Positions 49,929-61,374 of a stretch of DNA of 64,000 bases are shown here, piece after piece. A program made the translations under genes and the position numbers. The DNA is taken from NCBI GenBank assembly GCA_964006375.1, contig OZ023265.1, forward strand, positions 165,566,118 through 165,630,117, read 5' to 3'. How positions within the stretch are numbered: position 1 is the stretch's first letter; each line of letters starts with the position of its first letter. This stretch comes from Tillus elongatus (lineage: Eukaryota; Arthropoda; Insecta; Coleoptera; Cleridae). Under the pieces are notes generated by a model that saw only the letters and a program-made list of their open reading frames with translations, had not been told where the DNA came from and made no database searches.

Positions 49929-50930
49929 CAATGGCGGCTCGTGACTTTGGGAGTGGATGAAGCAGAATCGGCGCAGCCCCAAAGGGGGGTCCAGGAGACA
50001 AAGATTAACCCCCTCCCTGAGCTGCAGACGAATTTTATAAATTTTCAAGGTCACGCGTTCTCCTGGCACTTCACTAATGAAAAATCATAAAAATAAAGAC
50101 TTTCACAATGAATAATTTTCGGAATAATGACCAGAAATATTCGACGAGAGGACACTGTACACATACTGTACATGCACACATACAGTAATATAATACGGCG
50201 CGTATAACCTATGAAAATCTGTTTATAGAGGGAAGAGCTACAAGCATATTTTTTCAAATTCAAGGCCCTTCTAATTTTTTTACAACTTCAAATTTGATAT
50301 ATAATATTTTATTAATTTGAAATTATTTTCTAGATGTGATAATAAACAAATCAATTTCACTTACCAAAAATAAACATGAAAAATTCAGCTTTTCAAAGTC
50401 TGTGAATGTGACACATACCATATTATTTAACGGCACCATATTAAAAATAAAAATACGCCTCTGACGATCCGACTCAATCTAAACAAACGACAGAAACCAA
50501 GATTTGAAGCAGGCTCAGAGGGCTACATCACTTTTGTAGCTCAACCTACCAGTGCGCGTGCCGTTGCCATGGCAACCGTCTCATGCAAGCGTTCTGAAAC
50601 AGATGCAGTATTTGTATACGAACAAATCTGGCTCAGTCAGTCCGCAGCTGCTTGACGCTTTACAGTTCCGCAATACATAAGCGCTGCGCGTTGCGGCATG
50701 TATACATTCAGTTCGGTGATCAGGGACAGGCTTGCAAATTATATCGTACCATAAATTACTAGCAACTGCGGCGCGAAATTAACTAGACATTTTTATGTGG
50801 TTGTACCAAATGTATTTGAGAGAATGTAAAAAATCAAAATTATGGTGGACTTTGAATAAAAAAGTTTAGTTTAATCGAAAATAATTGGTGAAGCAGTGCT
50901 TCACCTGCGTCATTTGACGAGCCGCCACTG
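49929..50930. mobile_element. hAT-type MITE with 8-bp target duplication
   Basis: The ends CAATGGCGGCTCGTGA and the inverse of CAGTGGCGGCTCGTC match the CAGTGGCGGCTCGT-type termini of hAT transposons. GTTTACTC is duplicated exactly at 49921-49928 and 50931-50938. The 1002-bp interior has no transposase. The target was the centre of a palindrome (GGGGATGAGT/ACTCATCCCC). Confidence 0.9.
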
Positions 50931-51030
50931 GTTTACTCATCCCCTCGATGACGCCAACTTTGTTAGCGAAACTGTATTGTGATGAATTGGTTTCTCCAAA
51001 TTGTAGTTATCAGTGCTCATCACAGGTTAC
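50931..51030 (+). repeat. Penelope-like leader with hammerhead-like motif
   Basis: CTCGATGACGCCAACTTTG, then TTAGCGAAACTGTATTGTG, followed by GATGAATTGGTTTCTCC and GTGCTCATCACAGG. It is oriented opposite to 49790-49890, forming a head-to-head pair before the hAT insertion. Confidence 0.55.
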
Positions 51031-51340
51031 AATCTTCCCTCCTTGAGAGCCTTTATCCAATTGAGTTGATAAATCTCAAGTAACCTGTAGAGTAAAAACT
51101 TAAAAAGCCGCAGAATGATAAAAAAACATTTTAGACCTACACCACTTGAATAAATAAATAGTTGTGATCTAGGTGCTAGCACACTAATATTTACCACACG
51201 AGTTTGTGGATATTTCTGTAAGGCAGGCAATCGGAGAAAAAGATGAAACCAAGAAACAACTCTGTTATAAGATAGTGTCACTTATGAAAGCAAAGGTAAA
51301 ATACAAATGGTATGTGTCATGGAACTGCCAGCATAAGTTT

Positions 51341-52085
51341 TTTTTTTTCAACAACACACAACAAGGGCTTACAGCCTAAATACTATCGTACCGTGGGTGT
51401 CGACAAGGAGGAAAGAGGCAACTTGTTAATTCTGGACTTGAAGGTTTGGAGGTTCGAGGGTGAAGAAAAAGCATGTGCCGGCAAGGAATTCCACAACTTG
51501 GAAGTCCTCGGGACAAAAAAGCGGGCATAACAGGATGATCTATGTCTGGTGACCTAGATAGTAAAAGGCTGCATTCGTAGATCTGTTGGGGGCAGCAGGT
51601 GAAGGAACTATGGAAGAAAGCTCATCTGAGCAGTGCCCGTGCAGATATCTATAAAAGAGAGAGAGGTCACCAACGGCACGTCGGTGGGCAAGGGATGGCA
51701 GCCTTTTGGTGAGTGTAGGGTCACCGATGAGACGTATAGCTCTCTTCTAAATAGAGTCCAGGATAGCGAGTATAGAAGCGGCAGCAGCACCCCAGATGTG
51801 GGAGCAGTATTCGAGGTTAGGTCTTATTTGTGAAGTATATAAGGTATAGAGATTAGCTGGTGAAAAGTATTTGCGAGCCCGGAAGAGGAAACCTAATTTA
51901 TTAGCAGCCGCTTCTGCAATTGATTTAACATGTTGGTGCCAATTGAGATTTCGATCCACAGAAATGCCAACAAGTGAAAAGGACTCATTACTTTGAATAA
52001 CTTGGTTGTTCATTGTGATGGGTCTAGGGCTGGTGTAGCGCTTATGAGAAAGAAAGCAAGACAGTGATTTGGTGGGGTGAAATTG
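51341..52085 (-). mobile_element. Jockey-like retrotransposon fragment, family N1, copy 2
   Basis: Minus-strand 3' part only: the SFSLVGISVDRNLNWHQHV region (near 51990), the FLFRARKYFSPANLYTLYTS region, the C-terminus, the conserved TAGGCTGTAAGCC 3' block and an A-rich tail (T10 on the plus strand at 51340). It is truncated upstream of 52085. Confidence 0.75.
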
Positions 52086-52089
52086 TATA

Positions 52090-52525
52090 AGTGCACGATG
52101 CCACCAGCTCAGACAGTTATTTTAAGATCCATGGTCATGTTTAAACTTTTAATATCTTAGCATATTATTATATGGCTGGCGATAACATTATGCTAAAAAT
52201 AATCGACAGTGTGTATTATCTAATGTATAACGTTTGTCATTATTTTAGGTTCAGCCACCCTCACGTAAGATCCCGACTGGAGAAGCTGATGGGGTCCAAC
52301 TTGGTACCTTTAACCGATCGCACATACATGCAAAGATTGCAGTTTAGAATATTAGAGGAATATGGAGAGTCCATCCAGAAGAGGATTAAAGCTAGAGAGG
52401 TTAGGCTTCATTAGCACTTTTCTGCGATATTTTTTTTTCTAATAATATAATGTATTTATTTACAATGAGACAGATTAATGTCATCTAAATGTCCATGTAC
52501 ATTCACAAGTCAAGAATAAAAAAGT
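52090..52525. other. Unassigned spacer
   Basis: A 52250-52414 plus-strand frame reads FSHPHVRSRLEKLMGSNLVP and RMQ-like residues without a recognisable domain; not called. Confidence 0.3.
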
Positions 52526-53474
52526 CTGGAAGCAGCAAGTGCGTTATGGAAGTGAATTTTCATTAAAATGTTTTTAATTGCAAATATATCGCTCTAAGGC
52601 GAGCAGGCATCAATTTGGTTACCAGTATAGCCTCTATAGTAGAAACAATGTACCATATTTTATCAAAATAACTTGCTTGAAAATGTACAAAAAATTTCCG
52701 AAAATAAAGTTAGGTTAATAGCAAATTGAGTTATTGAATTTTGAAGCATTTAATGAAAATTCGCTACCAAAACGCACTTACTGCTTCTCGATTTTTTTTT
52801 ACAAACATGAATCATATTTCGATGAAAAATGCAAAAATGCAATAAGGAATGCTCAAAAAAAATGTAGGTATCACCAACGACTTAGGGGCTGCCCTATGAT
52901 TGTCAAAATCAATTTATAAGATGCAGCTCAAGACACCCTATAAGTAACGTATACAATTTTTTCTCGTATCTTGCATAATAACAATTATATTAAGCGTTTC
53001 CGTAGAAGTGCGTCACCCTGTATATATGTAAACAGAAAGTACATCGGATATGGATTCTAGTGAGCCAAGTTTGCGCTCATTTGAAGAAATCTTTTTAGAA
53101 ATCAAAAGCCTCGGTCTCCCCATTAACGAATTTTTTCTACGAAAATTAGCTAAAAATTATAGACCGCTAACCCTTAAACTCAACTAAAACTACTGCCAAA
53201 GCATCAGAGAAAGTGTCTATTTTAAATGAATTTTCTGGATATATTTTATTAAAATGAAGGGCAATGATGGTTGAAGTTGAAACTTAAAGATTTGCAGAAC
53301 ACTCTTTACATAATCCGTAGTTATTTCAGGTTTTTTGCCTAAAAGGTGCAAATTTTGACGTTTAAAATCGCGACTTTTTACGTTTTGAGGAAAACTCCAT
53401 TTTTTTTTTCTTTAAATGCCTCTAACTTTTTTGTCTTTAAACTTACACACCTAAATTTTGGTAAATGGTCCACC

Positions 53475-53478
<4 letters not shown>
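52526..53478 (+). repeat. H1-family composite copy 5
   Basis: A 265-bp inverted-end module (52526-52790; terminus GGAAGCAGCAAGTGCG), then the usual ~200-bp and ~500-bp blocks, ending at (AT)n tract 23. Confidence 0.65.

Positions 53479-53545
<67 letters not shown>
53479..53545. repeat. (AT)n microsatellite 23
   Basis: About 67 bp of AT at the end of H1 copy 5. An inverted H2 left block with its hairpin (TTAGTGATTTTTTT..GAAAATTCACTAA) follows to 53668. Confidence 0.97.
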
Positions 53546-53548
<3 letters not shown>

Positions 53549-53732
53549 GAAACTGACCCTGGATATAGGTTCTAGGGGGACTAGTTTGCGCTCATTTAAA
53601 GAATTTTTTTCTAAATTTAAAAATCGGGATCTCCTCATTAGTGATTTTTTTAAAGAAAATTCACTAAAACAGGCACTTGTGAAGCCACGGCAAAAGTCTA
53701 CGACTGTATTAATTATGGAACGGTTTCACTAA

Positions 53733-54200
53733 GTTCATAAGGTACCTTATGAACCACGAATCACAAAGGGTTTGGAAAGTATTTTTAAGAAAGCCGATTT
53801 ACATTTGACGTTTTCGACGAAAAGTAATTTAAAAAGTTTGTTGGGTAATACGAAAGACAAAGACAAAGTCACTGAAATGTCCGGAATTTATGAGATTAGT
53901 TGCAAAGATTGTGATCTTAAATACGTGGGCCAAACTAGGAGAAACATAGCCACCAGATTTCGTGAACATCTCGCACAGTTACGTTATGGTACGGTGGACA
54001 AATCATGTGTGGCACAACATATATGGGATAATAATCACCAGATTGTCAAAGAAAATTTGAAACTTGTCAAAAATGTTAGACATCAAACTATGCTTGATTC
54101 ATTAGAAAGTATTTTTATATTAAGGTCTATTAAGAACAAAACTTCATTGAATCGTGCGGCACCTTTAATTTCAAGCCCTTTATTTTCTCTTTGCATTTGA
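53733..54200 (+). CDS. Penelope-like GIY-YIG endonuclease, C-terminal fragment
   Basis: An open frame from a stop at 53730-53732 to 54200. It reads VPYEPRITKGLESIFKKA, a linker with TKDKDK, then SGIYEISCKDCDLKYVGQT, RRNIATRFREHLAQL and a hydrophobic tail. GIY and YVG are 10 residues apart, with the CKDC motif between them and the Arg-x2-Glu-His helix after, which is the catalytic arrangement of Penelope-like endonucleases. The RT half is missing; upstream lies H2-type repeat. The fragment has no internal stop. About 660 bp downstream is a hammerhead ribozyme, consistent with the element's pseudo-LTR. Confidence 0.8.
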   Translation, partial: VHKVPYEPRITKGLESIFKKADLHLTFSTKSNLKSLLGNTKDKDKVTEMSGIYEISCKDCDLKYVGQTRRNIATRFREHLAQLRYGTVDKSCVAQHIWDNNHQIVKENLKLVKNVRHQTMLDSLESIFILRSIKNKTSLNRAAPLISSPLFSLCI

Positions 54201-54861
54201 CCGCTTAAACACTCCTAATTTGTCTGGTAGAATAATACATTTTTGTCAATAACTCGGCCGGTTTATACATATACTAATCTCTTTGTTTGTTCTCGACTTA
54301 AAGACCCGTTCGGTTTGTTGTATCTATTTAGTCAATATAAATACTTTCACAAATATTAAAATCAATATAAATATAGTATTTATGTGGTATTTTATTGAAT
54401 TATTTATCCTTTGTTAGAGTTAACATGGTGAGACAGACACCCGGGTTTTAGTTTTCTATACCAAATGTCTTTGTCGGCATGATCCAATATCAACATAGTA
54501 AATTTCTAGATAGAAAGGAAACGTGCTGATTCCTTAGATAACTCGGGTCCTTTAAACCTATATTAGATAAGGGTCATAAATTTGTCGACCAGAAGATTAA
54601 AGCAGGTCTTCGACCTCGTAGTTTCAATACACAATAAACAAACGATCGTTCTTGGACGGTAACTTTATTTCGGACTAGTTCGTTTAACTTGACGCGATAT
54701 AAATGCACGGGAGCTAGTTTTTTATTTTAGAATTTTTCTTCCTCTGAAGATGACATTGTCGCAACGAGATGGCGACTCCTGCCTTACATCTCACTATGTG
54801 CTGTGAGGTTGGCTACCATAGCCGTATTACTTTATAGGTGTTTTATCGCTGCAATTAGTAT
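54201..54861 (+). other. Penelope-like 3' region
   Basis: Non-coding sequence between the endonuclease and the ribozyme. It includes CTGAAGATGACATTGTCGCA (54745-54764), a box-plus-stem fragment that may be a decayed second ribozyme copy, and two TTACATCTCACT-TGT repeats (54782 and 55079). Confidence 0.45.
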
Positions 54862-54904
54862 GCCGCACTGACGAGCTCCAACTAGGACGAAACCGGTCTA
54901 CGGC
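54862..54904 (+). ncRNA. Type I hammerhead ribozyme
   Basis: All core elements are present. CTGACGA is at 54868-54874. Stem II is GCTCC/GGAC with one bulged C and an AACTA loop (54875-54888). GAAA is at 54889-54892. The very short self-complementary stem III ACCGGT is at 54892-54897. The cleavage position is C54898 in a GTC context. Stem I pairs GCCGCA (54862-54867) with TACGGC (54899-54904), five of six pairs. Minimal type I hammerheads with tiny palindromic stem III are known from Penelope-like retroelements and act best as dimers. Here it lies downstream of a Penelope GIY-YIG fragment on the same strand. Confidence 0.8.
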
Positions 54905-55600
54905 TTTAAGTGTGGTGAGAATACATCTAGCCTTACATACATTGGCCCTATATTAGCGAGGAAATGGGCCAGAGTTGACAATTTACAAAATTGTTAGTTG
55001 GTTGTATACAGTCTCTATTTTATAACATTTTGTGTTATTTGGAGCTGTCGTGACAACATACTTCTTAGTTCCGCAGTCTTACATCTCACTGTGTACTAGG
55101 CACATTACGGTATTAGCGAATGAGCTACAATATTGTTATTATAATAAACAAATTTATCGTAACTAGAAGTAGTTATTTCAAAGCTTCTAATACAACTGTT
55201 TTTCCCTACAGATTGAGACCACTAAATTTTTGCATTTCAACATAATTTACATGTGGCTTTAAACCAGAATCCCTGATCATTTAAACTGCTGCATCGAATT
55301 CGATGTTGTTGGACTATTCTCTTTACGTTAGACTGCTATCAATGTTAATTTAATCTCTGATAGTTACCGTTATCTATTGACTGGAGTTTTAGTTCTGGGG
55401 ATTACTGTTTGTATTCTAATTTATTGAAATGGTGGCACAACGTAGATCGACTGTACTTTAGGTTGAATTGAAATGGAATTAAATGTATTCGTTAAATAGA
55501 TGGAAACATTATCATCCAGATTGAGATGTCGACTTATTGTTGAAAAAGATGCCATTTAATATATATCTATATTCATTTAACCAAGTCTTATGTACCTACC
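54905..55600. other. Unassigned, probably continuing Penelope-like leader
   Basis: No domain is seen. The sequence may continue the element beyond the ribozyme, but its end was not found. Confidence 0.35.
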
Positions 55601-55619
55601 ATATTAGTAGCGAATTTCA

Positions 55620-57573
55620 TAAGAATAAGCTCACAAAACGCTTCTACACAATCCCAGTCAAGAAAATCATCAAGCGTTTAACGATGCAAGAAACCGCTAT
55701 GTCCGCATTCTTTCTGAGGCAAAAAACTCGTTTAATAACTCAATTAAAAACAAAGTCCTCTTAAGCTCCAACGGCGGCAAACCCTTCTAGACTCTTGCTA
55801 AATCTATTGGGAATAATTTCTGCAAAAGCATGTTCCCACCTCTTGTTTCAGGGGATGAAATTGTTTCTACCGCCCTGGGCAAGGCCTGTTCGCCGGCAAT
55901 TCTACTCTCAACCCACCTCCAAATGTTCAACCACCAACAGTCCCCAATGTCGCGCATAAAATGACGGATATCATTTTCAAAACTAAAATGGTACGAAAGA
56001 TGCTCTCTTCTCTTAATACCAGGAAAGCCTCTGGCCTTGACGAGTTCCCAGCAATTGTTCTCAAAAAATGCGCACCAGAGCTTGCTCCTGTCCTGACTCG
56101 TCTGTTTCAGATATCTTATAATAAAGGCATATTCCCTAGTAACTGGAAAACTGCTCGAGTACAACCCATCCCTAAGAAAGGATCCAAAGCGCTTCCTAGC
56201 ACCTACAGGCCTATTTCTCTCCTTTCAGTCGTCTCTAAAGTGATGAAAAAGTATATAAACACCGAATTACTAAATTTTCTTGAAAAACACAGTCTAATCC
56301 ACGACAGTCAGTATGGATTCCGTCAGCGCAGATCGACTGCCGACCTCCTTTCCTTTGTCACCCATTCTTGGAACAAGTCCATGGAACAACACGGTGAATC
56401 CCAGATTGTTGCTCTAGACATATCCAAAGCATTCGACCAGGTCTGGCACGCAGCGCTGCTTAATGAACTTCCGGCCTATGGCCTACCACCAAAACTCTGT
56501 ATGTGGACAGCAAATTTCCTCTCCAACAGGAGCATATCTGTTGTTGTGGATGGCCATTCCTCTAAACTGTATCCAATTAATGCAGGAGTTCCTCAAGGTT
56601 CAGCTTTAGCCCCTACTTTGTTTCTTCTCCACATCAATGACCTCTCTAGCACATCCAACCCAGTTCACAGCTACGCGGACGACAGCACCCTCCATTCAAA
56701 TATACAATATTCTAAGCCTGTCTCTTTAGCCCAATTAGATGAGGATCGCAGACTCATGGAGGGTTCTGTCTCCGTGGATCTCCAAAAAATATTAGACTGG
56801 AGAAGTAGAAATCTTGTACAATTCAACCCGACCAAAACTAGGTCTTGCTTTCTTTCTCACAAGAGATACACCAGCCCTAGACCCATCACAATGAACAATC
56901 AAGTTATTCAAAGTAATGCGTCCTTTTCTCTTGTTGGCATTTCTGTGGATCGAAATCTTAATTGGCACCAACATGTCACATCAATTCGGCTGCTAAGAAA
57001 TTAGGTTTCCTCTTCCGGGCTCGCAAATACTTTTCACCAGCTAATCGCTATACCTTATATACTTCACAAATAAGGCCAAACCTCGAATACTGCTCCCACA
57101 TCTGGGATGCCGCTGCCGCTTCTACACTCGCTATCCTGGACTTCATTTAAAAGAGAGCTATACGTATCATCGGTGACCCAACGCTCACCCAAAGGCTGCC
57201 ATCCCTTGCCCACTGACGTGCCGTTGGTGACCTCTCTCTCTTTTATAGATATCTGCACGGGCACTGCTCAGAGGAGCTTTCCTCCATGGTTGCTACACCT
57301 GCTGCCCCCAACAGATCTACCAGGGGAACAGAGCGAATTCACCCTTTTACTGTCCAGGTCACCAGACTTAGAACATCTTGTTATGCCCGCTCTTTTGTCC
57401 CGAGGACTTCCAAGTTGTGGAACTCCTTGCCGGCACATGTTTTTCCTTCTCCTCCGAACCTCCAAACCTTCAAGTCCAGAATTAACAAGTAGCCTCTTTC
57501 CTCCTTGTCAACACCCACGGTACGATAGTATTTAGGCTGTAAGCCCTCGTGGTGTGTTGTTGAAAAAAAAAAA
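55620..57573 (+). mobile_element. Jockey-like non-LTR retrotransposon, family N1, copy 3 (best)
   Basis: Plus-strand copy with an open RT frame, a frameshifted C-terminal region, the 3' block TAGGCTGTAAGCCC and a 13-base poly(A) at 57561-57573. It is 5'-truncated: the endonuclease and ORF1 are missing. It is the reference for copies at 18881-20450, 51341-52085 and 61868-63345. Confidence 0.85.
55961..57004 (+). CDS. Jockey-like reverse transcriptase, partial frame
   Basis: 347 codons: RKASGLDEFP, NWKTARVQPIPKKGSK, YRPISLLSVVSKVMKKYI, YGFRQRRSTADLLSFVTHSW, LDISKAFDQVW (motif A), INAGVPQGSALAPTLFLLH (motif B) and YADDSTLHS (motif C), then a linker reaching NLNWHQHV. The frame shifts at about 56990. 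The rest (FLFRARKYFSPANRYTLYTS, RPNLEYCSHIW) reads in the other frame with an in-frame stop near 57148. The apparent start lies inside the RT domain; upstream sequence is related but frameshifted. All polymerase carboxylates are present, but the protein is incomplete. Confidence 0.8.
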   Translation: MTDIIFKTKMVRKMLSSLNTRKASGLDEFPAIVLKKCAPELAPVLTRLFQISYNKGIFPSNWKTARVQPIPKKGSKALPSTYRPISLLSVVSKVMKKYINTELLNFLEKHSLIHDSQYGFRQRRSTADLLSFVTHSWNKSMEQHGESQIVALDISKAFDQVWHAALLNELPAYGLPPKLCMWTANFLSNRSISVVVDGHSSKLYPINAGVPQGSALAPTLFLLHINDLSSTSNPVHSYADDSTLHSNIQYSKPVSLAQLDEDRRLMEGSVSVDLQKILDWRSRNLVQFNPTKTRSCFLSHKRYTSPRPITMNNQVIQSNASFSLVGISVDRNLNWHQHVTSIRLLRN

Positions 57574-58529
57574 AAGAATGGGTTTCTATAGAAAAATTCA
57601 TACTTAAGTAATTCTTAAAGGTTAAAGCCAATAATAATAAAAGTTTGTGATGTAAAAATAAATATAAATATATGAAGAGCACTCGTTTTACGATATTTTA
57701 GAAATTCTAAGGTTATTAAATATGTCAGTTTGAAGTTAGATCTGCTTTCCCAATATGATTCCCCAATAATACACATGCAATGTAACCACGGATGATTATC
57801 CAATATATTACGTCTTAACTTCATATCTTGGTAGGGCGTGGGTGTCCTTATTATTATTTTTTTCACAGAATATCCTTTCTGCGGTCGATAAAACTAAATA
57901 AATTGTTTTTATCGTACATTTCTAGCAAATTTTTATCAAGAAACGACATAGTGGTTAAAGTCCAATGCCTGACAGACATAGTAGTGAACTGCCACGCGTA
58001 TATTGATTCATACAACAGGTATAAACCATACATCAACGGTAACCAAGCTAAATATATATACCAGGCATAAAACATACTACCCGAACTAACAATCGTATAA
58101 TCTCGGCCGCAATTATGAATAATAACAGACGACATGAAATTAAAAATTTGCCAAGTGATAGTTATTTAACTGGGGGATTCAATCAATTATTAAAATATAC
58201 TATATTTTTAGCTTTATGAACGGCCCCAAATACAATTTCAGCACAGCAAAGATATATTGTCCTGTTGCATAATATAGTAGTAATGTAAACAAAATCAAGC
58301 CTCTATCAAAATGATTATAAAATAGTTTTCGACCTCTTTCTTCCTGTGCGTCTCCTTTCTTTTCGTTGGAGTACCAGTTATCGTACAGAATTTTGTCACA
58401 CCAACCCTCTTTAGACTGACAACAGGCTACTTAATACTTGATTCTGAAATGATAATTTGGTCTCCATATTTCGTCTGAAGACGACATTTCACAGTTTTGA
58501 GGTGTGTCCGACTGTCTTCCTCAATTAAC
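57574..58529. other. Unassigned spacer
   Basis: Nothing recognisable; short overlapping frames only. Confidence 0.4.
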
Positions 58530-59194
58530 TCAATCAGCTGCTGAAAACTGGCATTCATCACTGTTCTCGTCGATGTATGAAAATGTCACCTGCATGGCCT
58601 CGTCAACACTCGCTGATTGGCGAAATTCTCTTTTCTGTGCTGACTTACGTCGATGGTAAAAACTTGCAAGGCATTTTTGGTGATACTCAGTATTGGCAGC
58701 GACTAAATATGTGTTCAAATTGGGCAACTGGCTGATGCGTTCTTCTATTTTCTTCCCCCACTCGTTTCCACGGATTCTCACCTTTTCGATAATTTTATTA
58801 GCAATTTCGGGTAGAGTCACTTTGACCGGAGCATTGCGCCTTTCCAAGTGCAACTTTTCCTATTTAGCTTTGAAATCGTAAGTAATAGCTTCCTCACAAA
58901 AAAAAAACACCCATTGGTGAAGTCGAATTTCGCAACTTGTGACCGCCGGGTAGGTACAGGAGAAGGAGCTTTGGATGTGTCATATCCTCGACCTGTAAAG
59001 GCAGCAATCAATTTCTCATTGTTGTACCTTGTTTGGCAAGCACTGTGCACACTCACTTCACTCAACCCACGCAGGAACTGTTCATCTGCCAAAAGTTTCC
59101 TTTTCACACTGGACACCAACAGTCTGGCAACTCCTCTGGCTTTCACAACAGTTAGTTCACCTGCTATAACTCCTCCTTTACAAATAAAACACAA
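58530..59194 (-). pseudogene. Cys/His-rich arthropod protein fragment, broken
   Basis: The minus strand reads CFICKGGVIAGELTVVKARG, then SEVSVHSACQTRYNNEKLIA, KFDFTNGCFF, and, after a +1 slip in a run of T (58900-58910), EEAITYDFKAK, a TAG stop, then EKLHLERRNAP. KVRIRGNEWGKKIEERISQL and LVAANTEYHQKCLASFYHRR follow. The paired motifs C-x2-C...VH-x2-C and EYH-x2-C suggest a zinc-binding N-terminal region common to many uncharacterised, probably transposon-associated, arthropod proteins. The function is unknown. It is disabled by the slip and the stop. Confidence 0.5.
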
Positions 59195-60230
59195 GTCTTA
59201 TTGACTATATGTAGACAACATCTCCAAAAGGTACTCGAATTTGCGCAAACACGGATTCACCAGGCTACCTTGAAACGATAACGAATAACTGCACCGATTC
59301 CTTTCTGAAGATTCACGATGTATGATCAGCAATCACTCTTTATGCCTGTAATCAGAAAAAAAGAAATAAATATTAGAACGAACGTCAAAATTTAGGTAGT
59401 AAATTATGTAGTGGGGGGTGGGGTGAGGGGGAATATCGATCGGAAGAGTAACTAATATCAATACCAACATGGAGTGAGTATGGTTGGATTTCATCAGAGA
59501 AGAAAATTAGCTTTTGTGAATTGGGGTCGGGTGGGGAATGGGGGAGCGGAGGTGGCTGGGGATTTCCGAAGTTTGCGGTTGTAACCAGAAATCACAATGA
59601 CAACAACATTTTACAATACTTCGGGTATACCAGAAGAAATAAGGTGGAATTCTGCATTCTTCAGCATTTTTTAGCGAATTTTGATAAATTAATTTTTTTT
59701 CGAAGTGCCATATCTCGATAACGATTTGACATACGAACATGTTTGAATAGTCAAAATAGTAGGAAAGTTAACGCTCTACAAAATGTCTACGATGTTTTTG
59801 CCGTAGTATGTAAGGAAAAAAATTATTAAGGAAAAACCGGAGAAAGGTCGAAAATTTTGCAGCCTCCCTCCCTCTTTTTTTTGTCGCACAGGGTCCTCGA
59901 TGTCCAAAACTTGAGAAAATGTTAATTAACTACTTCTGAACAACATCTCAAAATTTCATTAACTTCCGACGTTTTTCCACCAAACCCCACTTTTTCCAAC
60001 CTGTAAACTAGACTATAAATATTCGTGAAGCATTCGGCGAACGCTTGTATCTGAAAGACCTGGCATTTTTAAACTTAAACATAAGACGTCATATAAGACC
60101 GAAACAGTCGTGGGATTTGTTTCAATGGTAGTTCTACTAATTCTGTAATTAATTGTTACGTATACTTTGAAAATAATATCCCGGGCATGAAGCCGATCTG
60201 GAGTATCATGTAAACAAAACGTTAGCTAAG
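59195..60230. other. Unassigned spacer
   Basis: Contains a G-rich patch (59410-59430, 59520-59560) and no recognisable domain. Confidence 0.4.
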
Positions 60231-60231
60231 G

Positions 60232-60322
60232 TGGGCTTACATGGCCCAGAGACAGCGTCGTTGCCTTTTAAGCAGAAAGTTACGCGATCGAATCCAGCTC
60301 GATGGATGTATGTTTTTTTTAT
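60232..60322 (+). mobile_element. tRNA-like sequence or SINE head
   Basis: TGGCCCAGAGACAGCG (A-box-like) and GCGATCGAATCCAGC (B-box-like) lie about 40 nt apart, with a T8 run at 60313-60320 that could terminate RNA polymerase III. A full cloverleaf could not be drawn with confidence. Confidence 0.35.
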
Positions 60323-60419
60323 GTTTTATTTTGACATTTGGAGAAATAATAGTGCACAGATTGCATTGAATAAGATCTCATTTTTGTTTAAAACGCCTAA
60401 ATAAGTTTGTCACCTTTGA

Positions 60420-60842
60420 GTCTGAAATTGCGATTTTGTTATTGTTGATATTGAAAAAACCGGTTTGATTATGTTAACTAAAACAAAATCGTACTGGCGT
60501 TTAATAAGGGAAAATAACTGCTACGTTTATAGTTTGGCAGATACTTCACTTTTCTAAATATGAATTAAGTTTGCTTGTGGAAGTCTTTTGCATACTTCAA
60601 TTAAATTTGTAATACAGTTTATTTTAAAGCGACTTACACTATCTACAGATATAGCAAAATTTAGTTCTTTAGCTGCATAGAAACACTTTTGAAAGAATTC
60701 TTCAAATGTGAGCGTACTAGGACCTCTAAAATCAATCTTCGGGGTCTGTGTAAGTTTAAAATATTAACTTAAATAATATGCCGTATAATAATAGTGTACA
60801 ATTCTTATGAAAATTCGCTACTACAACGCACTTGCTGCGTCC
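60420..60842 (-). repeat. Half of a foldback H-family element
   Basis: Matches the right arm of 4674-6359 and ends in the hairpin terminus CGCACTTGCTGCGTCC. No left arm is present. Confidence 0.5.
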
Positions 60843-61170
60843 TGAAATTTTTTAATCATGTGCTCTTTTTTGAAAAATAAATTAAATATACAAAAGTTAA
60901 TTTTCTATGAAACTAGAAAATAAAATTTTTATAAATCTAGATACTACAGCCTTTTCAAAGGAAATTGGTATCATAAATTTCATTAAAATTACAAGAGTTT
61001 TTCCAAGAAAAATTTTTCCAGACTAACTGATCCGATTGGGCTGCCTAAGGAACTTACTCAAGAAAGTAAACACAACTTGTAAATATTAGCAGATAAATGA
61101 CACTTCCCAGTCCAGAGCATTTGTCTACTTAGAAAATCTGACAAATAATAAACCGAGTACTATAATAACA

Positions 61171-61374
61171 GAACCTCGGTGGCTTAGGGGTAAGAACGTG
61201 TGCCTCTGAACGTGTCCATGCGGTGTTGGGCACGTTAAAGATCCCTACCCTTCTTACGGAAAGGCAGGGGTTCGGCAAAATTTCCAGTATAGTGAGGTGA
61301 AACTGCTCCCTGGCGTCGGTGATTGGCCATAGTCGCGGAAATAGATCGACGTTAAAGAAACAAAACACACACAC
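61171..61374 (+). mobile_element. tRNA-derived SINE with 12-bp target duplication
   Basis: ACTATAATAACA is repeated exactly at 61159-61170 and 61375-61386. The 204-bp insert starts GAACCTCGGTGGCTTAGGGG (A-box region) and ends in AAAGAAACAAAACACACACAC-type tail. The B-box is degenerate. Its head differs from the SINE at 32691-32898, so it is a second SINE family or a diverged one. Confidence 0.75.

Noticed and set aside
60232..60322. A functional tRNA gene
   Set aside because: A and B boxes are approximate and a complete acceptor stem and anticodon arm could not be paired.
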